From Ruminococcus sp. (lineage in GTDB: Bacteria; Bacillota; Clostridia; Oscillospirales; Ruminococcaceae): a stretch of 64,000 nt of DNA. The translations under genes were made by a program, and so were the position numbers. How positions within the stretch are numbered: the stretch's first letter is position 1; each line of letters starts with the position of its first letter. The notes below the pieces were generated by a model that worked only from the letters and a program-made list of their open reading frames with translations, did no database searches and was not told the origin of the DNA. The stretch covers positions 393,431 to 457,430 of the forward strand of contig JAJBTZ010000090.1 of assembly GCA_020860605.1 (NCBI GenBank). The letters are read 5' to 3'. Below, piece by piece: positions 1 to 12,580 of the stretch.

Positions 1-3000
1 CATCCTGAAGGATAATTAGAGAAAGAGTAATTAGTGCCCTCTGACCAATAGAAGTATATCTTATTCGCTTCAGTAAGGGCATAACCAGTACCAGCCTCGA
101 CCTCGACAACATAGTACATGGTATAAGGCTCATACCAGCTGTAGGTACCAAGAACTGCGCCACTACCATTGACATAATTCTTCGTAATGGTAAGAATACC
201 ATCTGAGTCTGTAGTGAGATAGTTATCCGAGTCCATGGGGTTATCGTAACCGAGTTCAGTAATTTGTGTTTTTGTCGTGCTTGAGGTAGGATAATAATAA
301 TCATAATCATCCTTAGTCACCTGAACCCAGGAATACGTAGAAGTATCATACTTGTAAAGAGCAAACTTAGTGTCGGGGATGGTTGTGGTATAGTTGTTTT
401 CATCAACTTTTCTGAGGGTGATACCGCCATCAGACGTCAAACCGCCTGAAACTTTAGGATCCTCGTATACTTCTTGATTTGTATATGTATCTGATCCTTC
501 CGTTGTAGTTTCACCATCCAGAGTCGCAGTATTTGTAATAGACAATTTCTCATTAGCACCAGACATAGTAGCAACCTGATACGAATACTCTACCAGAATT
601 GCCTTCTTGTCAGGAATCGAAGCTGTTATAGTATGAGCAATATTGCCTCCACCAGTATCAACTTCGGAATACGTCCATGCAATGCTGATTTTAACCATCT
701 TATAGTAGGTAATGCTACCATCGGATTCAGTGTATTTGTAAATATCACTTGCATCCAGGTTAGTAACAATATAAGTATCGCCGTCGTCATCGGTGTATGT
801 GTACGACGTACCATCAGTATCAATCTTATACAACTGATAGAACTCGACGGAAGAATAGTCAAGAGATATGATTGTTCCATAATCGTTGTTGGCAAATGTT
901 TTGGCCACATCTGTAAAGGTCAATGCATTACCACTGTTAAGCTCTTCTGCATCGATATTCAGAACGACTTCGTAATTAATTTCTCCACTTGTGCCCTCGT
1001 ATTCTCCTGACTTTGAAACAGTATCATGCTCGGTGCTTCCGCCTCCGCCTGTTTCTACAACCGTGTAAGTAGGCGTCTGAGTCTGTTCGTCATCTGCGGA
1101 GTTATTTGTTCCCCACGTGACAATAACTTTGTTAGTATACGGGCTAAGATAATAAGTTGCTGCTGCTGTATTCTTACTAAAATTATCAATCGTAACGGTA
1201 TACGTGATGATGATATAACCACCATTACTGACAATCCATGAGTAGACTTCAGGAGTAATCGTCAATACAACGTCCTGACCACTGACAATACCAGTGATTG
1301 CACCATTTGTGTTGTAAATCAAGTTTCCACTTATAGTTCCATTACTAATAGTCAAATCCGCATAGTCGCTGTTATCCTTGAATGAAACCTTAATTGACTC
1401 AAGAGTTACGCCTGATGGCAAGGTATCGGTTACGGTGTAAGTGTCATCGCTACCGGCTTCGATATAGAGGTAAACCTTCCAAGTAAGAGTGCCGTCATCG
1501 TCTATTTCGACGATTGTGTCATCCTTCTTATCACTGCCATCAGTCTTATAAACCCTCTCGTATTCGGTATAGGAAGCGTTAGTCTTCAGATTATTGATTA
1601 CAACAGAATTGTAGTAGGTATGACTGGTAGAGCCACTATAGTAAACATCAGATATATTAGATGTAGTAGAATAAGAAAGATTGATTGTTCCATCGTAGCT
1701 GACATCATTTGTAAAGGTGATCTTGTATGCGACGAAATAATGGCCTTCATAATTCGACGAATTTGTAGTCAGATCGCTATACGATACCCAATCTTTAATT
1801 GTCCAATCATACGCTGAAAGCGAATAATCAGTGCTGTCGATTGTTTCTACATTACCACTACTATCAGTAATGGTTATACCACTTGCATACCTTCCGAAGA
1901 AATCAGTAATTTGGGCATAATTGAACCATTGGTCAGGAGTCGACCATTGATACATACTGGCATCCCCACCATATGTGCCGAGATAGTCTTCAATTTCAGT
2001 ACCTGAGGTTATACCACCAGATGGAACGGTTATCGTGGTCTGCCATGTCAAAGTACGATAAGCGGTTGATGTAGAATTATCAGCAGCGACATCGCCAGCA
2101 GTAACACTCTTTGCAACAGAACCACTTGCCGGAACCCAAACGCCCTTTTCCGCTTCGCCAACAGTAGTACCACTGCCATTATCAATCACAACTTCGTTGG
2201 TAACAGTCTGAGCCGATTCGCCAAGAGCTGCACCTGAAGAAGTCGTATATGTAATAATGTAGGTATTATAATTTCCACTGCCAGTATCATTGAAGGTAAT
2301 ACTTGCTATTGTATTATCACTATTATAGTTGATTGTATAGCCATCAGCCACTGTGCCATTGGAATAAGTTATAGTTACAGCGTTATTCAAAGCCTCAGCG
2401 AGATACTTATCTGTCAGAACATACCCAGCGATATTGGAGCCACTGCTATTGAGAGTAATAGTCCAGGTGATGGTCTCTGTTGACGAATTATAACTACCAT
2501 TTTTGGTCGCAATATGGCCTGTTGCAGTTACAGAAACGGAGTCAGCATCAGTAAGGTCTCCACCACTTGTCTCTGTCTTGGCTGTTGCTGAGTTTATTAT
2601 TGATGAGTTATACTCAGCGCTCTCATTATTAAAGTAAACGGTATACTTTATAACGTATGCATCACCAATAACATACTCGTTAGTATTATTGCTATCTTCA
2701 CCGTTAAGCTTATTGAGGGTAATTGTGAGAGAATTATCGGAACCAATTTCAACAGTATAGTCAGTGTTCTCAGTCTGCTGTGTAGGATTGCCAACGCCAT
2801 TCCAGCTGTAATATTCGGAATAGTAAGTAACGCTATCAACTGTCACATTGCTTACAGTCACATCCGTATTTGCATAAGTGGAGTTGTTGATGATATTCAT
2901 AAGGTCACTGAGAACAATTTTATCCTCTGTACCGTTTTCAGAATAGATCGTTACAGTATAAGTAATGCTGTGATCTTTGGCATTGTAACTAGACGCAGTC

Positions 3001-5183
3001 TTCGACAAAGTCAAATCTGCATACCAGTTTTCGTTGCCACCAGTATCAATTTCGCTTCCTCCGACCTCTATCGTAGCAGTACCAGTACCAAAGGTTACAG
3101 TGTTATCCTCCTTATCGACTATAACGTCTTCAAGCGAAACATCAACATAGAAATTAATATATCCATCAACAGTTGCATCAATAGATAAACCAGAAACATA
3201 ATCATCATCAAATACTATCTCGATATAGTAACTGTCCGAAGCAGAATCATAACGATAATAGAAAGTAAATGCTTTGTTGCCACTTGTATCATATCCAGTG
3301 TATGAATAATCTAAAGTTATATATTTTTCAACCTCATACGCTGAAGGAAGATAAAGATAGAAAGTATTGTTTTTAACACCCGTAATTTCAGCATATGTTA
3401 AACCCGTAAAGTCAACATTAAAGTTGATTGTGAAAGTTTCATCATCATATGTGATTTTATCATAATTCCACTCAACGCTAGCCGCATCCTCCAGATTACT
3501 CGAGTAAGAAGTTGCAGTAAGCGAGCCCGTTCCCTGCTCTTCTTCCAACGTCATCACCCCATACGGATCATACCTAACCGTCTCGACGAAGTAGTAATAG
3601 ACTTCGTCTGTCAAGGTGTTTACATTGTCATACTCTTCCGTGGTGAGGGTGAGGGTGCCGGCTTCTTCTTCGGCGTAGATTTGCTCCCAGATGGTCATCA
3701 GGCTGTCCCAGATGGTGGCAGCGGTCGAAGTGTCGGCGGAGGTCAGGGACATGGCGAGGGTGTAAAGCTCGGTCACTTGCGTGACGTAGTCGGTGGAGGT
3801 CGAGGTGAGGAGGGTGGTTCCCTCTTCGGTACCGATCTCTTCTTCAGAGGCGGTGATTTCGGTAGAAGGCTCATCACTGGTTTCGACAGGCTCTTCGATG
3901 ACGGAGGAGTCTTCTTCTGTAAGCTCTTCGGTGAGTTCAGAATCAGCTTCGGATGACCCTTCTTCGACGGTAACTTCTTCATTAAGGTCGGTTTCTTCTT
4001 CGACTACTTCTTCGATTTCTTCGGAGGCAGTCTCCTCTTCGGAAACGGTTTCAGGAGAGATGTTGGCGTAGCCCAATATTGTTGGGGTAATTTCGGCGGC
4101 GTTTGCAGATAATGAGGTGAGCTCATTCGTGGTTGCAGTACTGTATGTAACGAGAGAGACAGTGTCGGTCGTGGTGCCTTCAGAATCGGTGATGGCATAG
4201 TTGCCCTGGATAACGGTGATGGTGGAAGCGGTTTCGTCTACTGAAATGACTATTGCGGAGATGTCTGCCTTGCCGTCTGAATCGGTGTCGATGAAGACGA
4301 CATCGCCCTGTAAAGGCGAATAGCTTTCCACTGTCTGATAGTAGCCCAGATTTGTAAGTTCTATCGACCAGGCATAAGCACCGGCGTTGTAGGTGAATTC
4401 GTCTGCAATCCCGGCATAGTCAAGGCAGAATGCGACAAACATCGATTCCCAATCGGCATAGGAGCTGCCGTACCAGGCACCGTAGCGGGTGTAGCCATTG
4501 TGGGTTGTGCCGTCCTCGGCTAAAGTATAGTTGGCTGTGGATTCAGTATATCCCAGCTGAGAGTAAGCGATATTGACGACATCGGTCCTGAGGTCATCGG
4601 TGAGAGCAGGAAGAGTTGCCTCCCAGACGGTTGCGTCTTCAACATCAGCGTTGAGGTCGACCAGGCACTCGACGGTGTGAGTGTGCTCCTCCATGCCACA
4701 AATCAAGGTCTTTTCATAACATTCATCAGTGTGAGTATGACCTTCATATTCTTCAAGTTCACAAATCAGGACAAGCTGCGTTTCATAGCACTCATAAGTA
4801 TGGACGTGACCTTCAGATTCTTCGATGGTGCAGGTCAAATTCCCCTCTTCATCGTAGCAGGAATCATCGTGAGTGTGGCCTTCGAATTCCTCAAGAGTGC
4901 AGACAAGGACCCGCTGCTCTTCATAGCACTCGTCAGTATGAGTGTGACCCTCAGATTCTTCAAGGCCACAAATAAGAGTCAATTCATAGCATTCATCAGT
5001 GTGGATGTGCTCCTCATAACCGCAGTAGGTCTCATTGGTCATGGTAATGCCGGTGTAACGAAGCTGCCAGTAAACAACGAGAGTTACCATTATAGCTAAA
5101 ACAAGCAAAACAGACCCAAGCACTAACCGCTGATGGCGATCGTGCCTGAATCTGTCTATGTAAGACTTAATGCTAGTTCCCAT
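1..5183 (-). CDS. Giant cell-surface adhesin, partial (runs off left edge)
   Basis: An unbroken minus-strand frame runs from ATG at 5183 to the window edge, about 1,727 codons without a stop. A GGAAGGTG ribosome site precedes the start. Order: a membrane/signal-anchor helix (residues ~20-42); six His/Cys repeats of the kind H-T-H-T-D-E-C (~50-168); a CHAP/NlpC-like amidase fold block (~185-330) with Y-G-A-W-Y-G and D-W-x-S-M-F; a Ser/Thr/Glu linker (~370-450); then beta-rich repeats resembling DUF11/collagen-adhesin modules; and near the edge a SpaA/Cna-B-like domain (K-V-D-E-N-N ... K-F-A-L-Y-K). The usual catalytic Cys after D-W is Glu246 and the usual His is Ile308, so the amidase block is probably inactive. 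The C-terminus, where an LPXTG signal is expected, lies outside. It is third in an operon with a coiled-coil protein and signal peptidase. Function as an adhesin or pilus tip is inferred from architecture. Confidence 0.85.
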   Translation of the reverse strand, partial: MGTSIKSYIDRFRHDRHQRLVLGSVLLVLAIMVTLVVYWQLRYTGITMTNETYCGYEEHIHTDECYELTLICGLEESEGHTHTDECYEEQRVLVCTLEEFEGHTHDDSCYDEEGNLTCTIEESEGHVHTYECYETQLVLICELEEYEGHTHTDECYEKTLICGMEEHTHTVECLVDLNADVEDATVWEATLPALTDDLRTDVVNIAYSQLGYTESTANYTLAEDGTTHNGYTRYGAWYGSSYADWESMFVAFCLDYAGIADEFTYNAGAYAWSIELTNLGYYQTVESYSPLQGDVVFIDTDSDGKADISAIVISVDETASTITVIQGNYAITDSEGTTTDTVSLVTYSTATTNELTSLSANAAEITPTILGYANISPETVSEEETASEEIEEVVEEETDLNEEVTVEEGSSEADSELTEELTEEDSSVIEEPVETSDEPSTEITASEEEIGTEEGTTLLTSTSTDYVTQVTELYTLAMSLTSADTSTAATIWDSLMTIWEQIYAEEEAGTLTLTTEEYDNVNTLTDEVYYYFVETVRYDPYGVMTLEEEQGTGSLTATSYSSNLEDAASVEWNYDKITYDDETFTINFNVDFTGLTYAEITGVKNNTFYLYLPSAYEVEKYITLDYSYTGYDTSGNKAFTFYYRYDSASDSYYIEIVFDDDYVSGLSIDATVDGYINFYVDVSLEDVIVDKEDNTVTFGTGTATIEVGGSEIDTGGNENWYADLTLSKTASSYNAKDHSITYTVTIYSENGTEDKIVLSDLMNIINNSTYANTDVTVSNVTVDSVTYYSEYYSWNGVGNPTQQTENTDYTVEIGSDNSLTITLNKLNGEDSNNTNEYVIGDAYVIKYTVYFNNESAEYNSSIINSATAKTETSGGDLTDADSVSVTATGHIATKNGSYNSSTETITWTITLNSSGSNIAGYVLTDKYLAEALNNAVTITYSNGTVADGYTINYNSDNTIASITFNDTGSGNYNTYIITYTTSSGAALGESAQTVTNEVVIDNGSGTTVGEAEKGVWVPASGSVAKSVTAGDVAADNSTSTAYRTLTWQTTITVPSGGITSGTEIEDYLGTYGGDASMYQWSTPDQWFNYAQITDFFGRYASGITITDSSGNVETIDSTDYSLSAYDWTIKDWVSYSDLTTNSSNYEGHYFVAYKITFTNDVSYDGTINLSYSTTSNISDVYYSGSTSHTYYNSVVINNLKTNASYTEYERVYKTDGSDKKDDTIVEIDDDGTLTWKVYLYIEAGSDDTYTVTDTLPSGVTLESIKVSFKDNSDYADLTISNGTISGNLIYNTNGAITGIVSGQDVVLTITPEVYSWIVSNGGYIIITYTVTIDNFSKNTAAATYYLSPYTNKVIVTWGTNNSADDEQTQTPTYTVVETGGGGSTEHDTVSKSGEYEGTSGEINYEVVLNIDAEELNSGNALTFTDVAKTFANNDYGTIISLDYSSVEFYQLYKIDTDGTSYTYTDDDGDTYIVTNLDASDIYKYTESDGSITYYKMVKISIAWTYSEVDTGGGNIAHTITASIPDKKAILVEYSYQVATMSGANEKLSITNTATLDGETTTEGSDTYTNQEVYEDPKVSGGLTSDGGITLRKVDENNYTTTIPDTKFALYKYDTSTYSWVQVTKDDYDYYYPTSSTTKTQITELGYDNPMDSDNYLTTDSDGILTITKNYVNGSGAVLGTYSWYEPYTMYYVVEVEAGTGYALTEANKIYFYWSEGTNYSFSNYPSG

Positions 5184-5226
5184 GTTTCTCACACCTTCCA
5201 CGGTTGAGATTCCCAATATAAAAAGT

Positions 5227-5817
5227 TTATCCGAAGAATGATATGTTGTTGAAAGGATAGATTCTTACCAGAACCTTTCCGACAATCTGATCTTCTTCGA
5301 TGCAGCCGATTACGCTGCTACGAGAATCGATTGATGTTGCCCGGTTATCGCCCATAACGAATACCCTGTTTTCCGGGACTTGATATGGCAGTGTGATATC
5401 ACACTCGCCGATTGATTTATTGGTTACATAAGGCTCGTCGATGAGCTCACCGTTGACTGTGACGTTCCCTTCTTCGTCAATGTCGATGACATCACCAGCG
5501 ACGCCGATTACCCTTTTTAATAGTAGCTTATTCTGATAGTAGAAGCCAATCAGATCTCCTGTCGTCAGATTATCCGTCTTGATCAAAAGGATTATGTCGT
5601 TATCGGACAGTGTTGGCTCCATGCTTGAGCCTGAAACCTGCAGAACTGGCAAAAACAGCGTTGCCAGAAGAACTGCTACCGCAGCGACAACCGTCAATGC
5701 ATAGACCGTTGTCCTGAGCGTTAATATGAATCTTCTCCGATATTTCAGGCGTTTTCGTTCCGCCTGGACTTCACTTTCGGTTGGAAGAACAAGCTCTCGA
5801 TTCTTCTTTCTGCTCAT
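5227..5817 (-). CDS. lepB: Type I signal peptidase
   Basis: A 196-residue membrane-anchored serine protease that removes signal peptides from exported proteins. A basic N-terminus (~1-30) is followed by one membrane helix (~33-57). The nucleophile block S-G-S-S-M-E-P-T puts the catalytic Ser at 65. The general base Lys101 lies in K-R-V-I-G, and the conserved V-M-G-D-N-R block follows near residue 155. The ATG overlaps the stop of the upstream coiled-coil gene by one base (TGATG), and the adhesin starts 43 bases downstream. Signal peptidases of this kind are commonly embedded in pilus or adhesin loci of Gram-positive bacteria, so it probably serves the adjacent giant protein. A deleted relative lies near 40.1 kb. 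Confidence 0.93.
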   Translation of the reverse strand: MSRKKNRELVLPTESEVQAERKRLKYRRRFILTLRTTVYALTVVAAVAVLLATLFLPVLQVSGSSMEPTLSDNDIILLIKTDNLTTGDLIGFYYQNKLLLKRVIGVAGDVIDIDEEGNVTVNGELIDEPYVTNKSIGECDITLPYQVPENRVFVMGDNRATSIDSRSSVIGCIEEDQIVGKVLVRIYPFNNISFFG

Positions 5818-6278
5818 CAGGACTGGTTCTCCTCTGTGTAAAGGTCTCCTGCTTGTCGGACGAGTTCCAGGGCTTTGTCGACTTCCCTTCTCGCTTCAGC
5901 AAGGATTTCGTCAGCCTGACGGTTGGCCTCGGCGACGATCTCTTCAGCCTGATACTGGGCGAGCTGAACATCAACTCCGCTTGGATAAGAGCTTCCGGCA
6001 GTAGTAGTGCCAGCAGCGGTCACTTTGATTGCCATCAGATACTGCTCCAGAGCCTTCTGGGCTTCGGAGAAGATGTCATTAAGGCTCTGTGAGGCATCCG
6101 CAACGGTTCCGAAATGGCTGATGACCTGCTCATTCTCGGCAATACGGGCTTTGAGCTCCTCGTTCTCCTCTTTAAGAGATTTTTCACTTTGCTGCAAAGC
6201 ATAGATGATCTCAACAAGCTCTTCACGGCTGAGCTTTTTGAGCTTCACGCCAGTGTTTTTGGTATTGAAAAGCCCCAT
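5817..6278 (-). CDS. Small DivIVA-like coiled-coil protein
   Basis: A 153-residue soluble protein with no signal peptide. Start chosen at ATG 6278, which has a GGAGGCG ribosome site six bases upstream; a longer in-frame extension lacks one. The middle (~25-60) is a heptad-rich coiled coil (L-Q-Q-S-E-K-S-L-K-E-E-N-E-E-L), and the C-terminal part has alternating A-E-E-I-V-A-E-A-N-R-Q-A-D-E-I-L style helices, as in DivIVA/GpsB-type scaffold proteins. A close paralogue of 144 residues lies at 40244-40678 in the same position relative to a signal peptidase remnant, so gene order is conserved between the two surface loci. A role in placing the secretion or pilus machinery is only inferred. Confidence 0.8.
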   Translation of the reverse strand: MGLFNTKNTGVKLKKLSREELVEIIYALQQSEKSLKEENEELKARIAENEQVISHFGTVADASQSLNDIFSEAQKALEQYLMAIKVTAAGTTTAGSSYPSGVDVQLAQYQAEEIVAEANRQADEILAEARREVDKALELVRQAGDLYTEENQS

Positions 6279-6401
6279 AGCATCGCCTCCAAACCTCAGC
6301 GATACAACAGGGCAAAGTCGGTCGCCGAAATCCAAATAAGGGTTAAGACGAGCTTAATGCAAACAACACATTACATAAATGTCTCACCCTTTTACGCCAT
6401 A

Positions 6402-6430
6402 ATTATAACACATCGCCATCAAAAATGCAA
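6402..6430 (-). promoter_or_regulatory. Sigma-A promoter for the left adhesin locus
   Basis: On the minus strand TTGCAT (6425-6430) and TATAAT (6402-6407) are separated by 17 bases. The predicted start lies about 120 bases ahead of the coiled-coil gene. Together with the divergent promoter at 6535-6564, this accounts for most of the 351-base gap between 6279 and 6629. I see no further gene in that gap. Confidence 0.7.
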
Positions 6431-6534
6431 CAACTTTTTATAGAAAATTGCTAAAAAGTTTTCAACGCCCAAAAGTAGTTACCCCCCACTCCAAGAAATA
6501 TTAACCAGCCTGTTTTGAATATTATATTTTTCTC

Positions 6535-6564
6535 TTGACATGTATTCGTTCAGTATGATATAAT
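6535..6564 (+). promoter_or_regulatory. Sigma-A promoter for the GH44 gene
   Basis: TTGACA (6535-6540), an 18-base spacer and TATAAT (6559-6564) lie 66 bases before the GH44 start. Both hexamers match consensus exactly. Confidence 0.75.
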
Positions 6565-6629
6565 TTTCCCATCAAATATAGGTTTGAAGCATTTGGAAAG
6601 GGATACTTTGACCATAAGGGTAAAAAAAT

Positions 6630-8282
6630 ATGAAACTAAGAAGAGCAACAACAATCCTCACTTTGACTATCTTCATAGTCACGGTTATGTCTTCCTGCTC
6701 TGGAATTGGTCGCAAGACTGTTACCATTCCGACAGACATCTATTCGGATGAAAGCTATGATATAAACATTGTCATCGACTTTTCTGATGAGACGAAGGAG
6801 ATAAGTCCCTACATCTACGGTGTCAATCAGTATGGCAACGAGGATAACCTTGATGAGGCGAATTTCGCCGCAATCCGTCAGGGCGGAAACAGAATGACTG
6901 CTTATAACTGGGAGACCAACGCCTCAAATGCTGGTGCAGACTGGTATCATTCATCAGACAGCAATCTTTCGGATTCAGATGAGCCTGCTGACATCGTAAG
7001 AACTTTGTCTGAAGAGGCCAAAGATAACGGAATCACGTACAAGCTGACTACTTTACAGATGGCTGGCTACGTCGCTGCCGACAAGAGCGGACAAGTTTCT
7101 GAGGAAAACACGGCACCTTCCGAGAGATTCAACGAGGTTATATTCCGCTCGGATGGCGAATTCCCTGATACTCCCGACCTCACCGATGGCGTTGTCTACA
7201 TGGACGAATACGTCAACTACATTATAAATATGCTTGGAGACTCTACCAGCAAAAACGGCATTCAAGGCTACAGCCTCGACAACGAGCCAGCACTCTGGGC
7301 TGGAACTCACTCAAGAGTTCACCCAGACCCAGTTACTATTGAGGAGCTTTGTTCGAAATCCGCTGAGCTTGCAGCGGTTGTAAAAGAGCTCGACCCGAGC
7401 GCTGAGATTTTCGGTCCTGCCCTATATGGCTATACTGCCTATGATCATCTTGCCGATGATGACGACAGCACCGAATGGGAAGAGCTGAAGGAAGAAAACG
7501 GCTATAACTGGTTCCTTGATTGCTATCTCGACTACATGTGTCAGGCCTCTGAAGAGGCGGGTGTACGACTTCTTGACGTTTTGGACATTCACTACTATTC
7601 AGAATCCGCAGGAGTAAGTGTTGAGGACAGGCTTCAGTCTGTTCGCACCCTCTATGAAGAAGGCTTTTCTGAAAACAGCTGGATTGGACAGTGGTGCATG
7701 AATAACGTCCCGATTCTTCCTACTATTCAGGCTTCTATTGACGAGTACTATCCTGGAACCAAGCTTGCCATTTCCGAATATAACTTCGGTGGCGAAAATA
7801 TAAGCGGAACCATTGCAGAGGCTGAGGCTCTCGGCTGCTTTGCAGACATGGGAGTTTATCTCGCGACCATCTGGGGCGGTAACGACTGCCAGTTTGCAGG
7901 AATCAGACTCTATACCAACTATGACGGCGAAGGCTCTATGTTTGGTGATACTCTTATCAGCACAACCACCGATGATGTTTCCCTCTCGAGCGCCTACGCT
8001 GCCACAACCGATGACGGGCTTGTCACCCTCATGAGCACCAACAAGGACTCGAGTCTCAATGAAAACGCAATTATAGACCTGACCTCGTCCGAAACCATCT
8101 ACACCGCAGCTGCTGTTTATGCCGTCTATGACGAGGAAACCTATGAGATTCAGCTAATCAACGTTGTTGAAAGCACTGACACCAATGTCTTCGAAATCAC
8201 TCTCCCTCCCTACTGTGCTGCGATGGTGGTTCTGAGCGAGGATGTCAGCGATTTCCCGATTGTTATTACTGACAGCGAATAA
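6630..8282 (+). CDS. GH44 endoglucanase/xyloglucanase lipoprotein
   Basis: A 550-residue secreted lipoprotein with a signal peptide and lipobox ending in Cys23 (M-S-S-C). The G-G-N-R-M-T-A-Y-N-W-E block and the following D-W-Y-H-S-S-D are hallmarks of glycoside hydrolase family 44, whose members cut beta-1,4 glucans such as cellulose and xyloglucan. The likely acid/base is Glu219 (L-D-N-E-P-A-L-W) and the likely nucleophile Glu383 (I-S-E-Y-N-F). Length fits a single catalytic domain with its small beta domain and no dockerin or carbohydrate-binding module. It is monocistronic from its own promoter. Family confidence is high; the preferred glucan cannot be read from sequence. Confidence 0.88.
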   Translation: MKLRRATTILTLTIFIVTVMSSCSGIGRKTVTIPTDIYSDESYDINIVIDFSDETKEISPYIYGVNQYGNEDNLDEANFAAIRQGGNRMTAYNWETNASNAGADWYHSSDSNLSDSDEPADIVRTLSEEAKDNGITYKLTTLQMAGYVAADKSGQVSEENTAPSERFNEVIFRSDGEFPDTPDLTDGVVYMDEYVNYIINMLGDSTSKNGIQGYSLDNEPALWAGTHSRVHPDPVTIEELCSKSAELAAVVKELDPSAEIFGPALYGYTAYDHLADDDDSTEWEELKEENGYNWFLDCYLDYMCQASEEAGVRLLDVLDIHYYSESAGVSVEDRLQSVRTLYEEGFSENSWIGQWCMNNVPILPTIQASIDEYYPGTKLAISEYNFGGENISGTIAEAEALGCFADMGVYLATIWGGNDCQFAGIRLYTNYDGEGSMFGDTLISTTTDDVSLSSAYAATTDDGLVTLMSTNKDSSLNENAIIDLTSSETIYTAAAVYAVYDEETYEIQLINVVESTDTNVFEITLPPYCAAMVVLSEDVSDFPIVITDSE

Positions 8283-8314
8283 CCTTCTTTCCTCAAATTT
8301 TTTCGCAAATACAT

Positions 8315-8343
8315 TGTAAGATTTCTTCCTCCATGAAGTCTTA
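8315..8343 (+). promoter_or_regulatory. Candidate ECF-type autoregulatory promoter
   Basis: TGTAAG (8315-8320) and GTCTTA (8338-8343) are separated by 17 bases and sit 22 bases ahead of the sigma factor start. The TGTAA/GTC pattern resembles ECF sigma promoters rather than sigma-A promoters. Whether this sigma factor recognises it is inferred from position only. Confidence 0.4.
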
Positions 8344-8365
8344 TAAGTAAGGTGGTGGCGAGCAA

Positions 8366-8863
8366 GTGGAGTTTGAGGAGATTTACAGGACCTATTTCAA
8401 GTCGGTTTACAACTACATTCTGAGGCTTTCGGGAAACGAGCATATTGCCGAGGAAATCACAAGCGATACCTTCTTCAAAGCGATGAAATCTATCGGGAAG
8501 TTTCGCGGCGAATGCGACATCAGGGTTTGGCTCTGCCAGATTGCGAAGAATTCTTATTATTCGTATCTGAAAAAGTCGAGAAAGACTGAGAGCATTGACG
8601 ATGTGGTTTTTCCAGAAATAGTCGATCCCAACGCTTCGCCTGAAGAGCTGGCAAGTCGCAAGGAAGATTTCCTAAGGGTAAGAAAAGCCCTGCACGATAT
8701 TGCGGAGCCCTACAAGGAAGTTTTCATGTGGCGGGTGTTCGGAGAGCTTTCCTTCAAGGAAATTGGCGAGCTCTACGGCAAAACCGACAATTGGGCCTGT
8801 GTCACCTACCACCGGGCAAGAAAAATGATTCGTCTTAGAATGGAGGAACAAAGCAATGAATAA
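8366..8863 (+). CDS. ECF-family RNA polymerase sigma factor
   Basis: A 165-residue protein starting at GTG 8366 behind an AAGGTGGTGG ribosome site. Region 2 (Y-F-K-S-V-Y-N-Y-I-L-R, then D-T-F-F-K-A-M) and region 4 (F-M-W-R-V-F-G-E-L-S-F-K-E-I-G, helix-turn-helix at ~125-150) are present, with no region 1 or 3, as in group 4 sigma factors. It overlaps the next gene by eight bases. That gene encodes a zinc-finger anti-sigma factor, so the pair forms a classical envelope-signal switch. Location between a GH44 and a GH2 gene suggests, but does not show, a link to polysaccharide sensing. Confidence 0.92.
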   Translation: MEFEEIYRTYFKSVYNYILRLSGNEHIAEEITSDTFFKAMKSIGKFRGECDIRVWLCQIAKNSYYSYLKKSRKTESIDDVVFPEIVDPNASPEELASRKEDFLRVRKALHDIAEPYKEVFMWRVFGELSFKEIGELYGKTDNWACVTYHRARKMIRLRMEEQSNE

Positions 8864-9572
8864 CGAGTGCAGTATAATCCGGGATCTCTTGCCTCTTTAC
8901 TATGAAAATATGTTAAGTGAGGAAACAGCTGAGTTTGTTGAAGAGCATCTTAAGAATTGCCCCGATTGTGCTTCCGAGCTTGAAAAGCTGAAGGCTGAGA
9001 AGAACATCGGCGAAACTTCTCTTGCTGAAAGAACCGACGATGCCGAAGTGATAACGGGCATGAAAAAGAAGATTCGCAAGAAAAAGTGGACAGCTGTAAC
9101 GGCCATTGTCGCCTGTATTCTCATCGTCTGCATACTCATTTATCAGTTCCCCGTTTACAGGCTTTTGATGGTCGCTGGCACGTTATCCTACTATAACAGT
9201 GACGAAGTCGCAATGCTCGTTTCTATTGGGAGTCTGTCTGACAGGATTGAGGCACAATCGGTTCTCAGGCAGGCTGATGCGGCATTTCGGGACTGTAAGC
9301 ATACAGACGCCGAGTGTGACGAGCTCTATGGGCTTCTCTCAAGGTATGCTACACCAAGCGAACGTTCTGCATCATATGTGAACTATTCGCTTCAGCTTTG
9401 GAGCGCTCATTTAGGGGACACCGAAGGCTATATATGGGTCTACTATTCCAGGGAAGCGATTGACTCGAACGGAGATACCGTCAGTGCCAGTTCGCGATGC
9501 GAAGCTCTCTGGAAAGTGGAGAAGAACGAAGACGGGGTCTGGGAAGTCGTTAGCATAAGAGAGCATCCGTAA
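8856..9572 (+). CDS. Membrane anti-sigma factor with zinc-finger domain
   Basis: A 238-residue protein. The N-terminal cytoplasmic domain (~1-45) carries the H-L-K-N-C-P-D-C pattern (H-x3-C-x2-C) typical of zf-HC2 anti-sigma domains that hold ECF sigma factors. One membrane helix follows (~75-95). The outside C-terminal domain (~100-238) has a beta-strand ending W-K-V-E-K-N-E-D-G-V-W that recalls NTF2-like or DUF4829-like lipid or ligand domains. Translation is coupled to the sigma gene by an eight-base overlap. The signal it senses is unknown. Confidence 0.85.
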   Translation: MNNECSIIRDLLPLYYENMLSEETAEFVEEHLKNCPDCASELEKLKAEKNIGETSLAERTDDAEVITGMKKKIRKKKWTAVTAIVACILIVCILIYQFPVYRLLMVAGTLSYYNSDEVAMLVSIGSLSDRIEAQSVLRQADAAFRDCKHTDAECDELYGLLSRYATPSERSASYVNYSLQLWSAHLGDTEGYIWVYYSREAIDSNGDTVSASSRCEALWKVEKNEDGVWEVVSIREHP

Positions 9573-9585
9573 TCATTAAGAATAG

Positions 9586-12573
<2,988 letters not shown>

Positions 12574-12580
12574 AGTACAA

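Noticed and set aside
633..1241. Plus-strand frames opposite the left-edge adhesin
   Set aside because: They lie antisense to an unbroken 1,727-codon frame, lack ribosome sites and have low-complexity composition produced by the Thr/Tyr/Asp-rich coding strand.
4680..5040. CRISPR-like array suggested by regular repeats
   Set aside because: The repeats are coding, translate to His/Cys units of similar but not identical sequence, and lack unique spacers.
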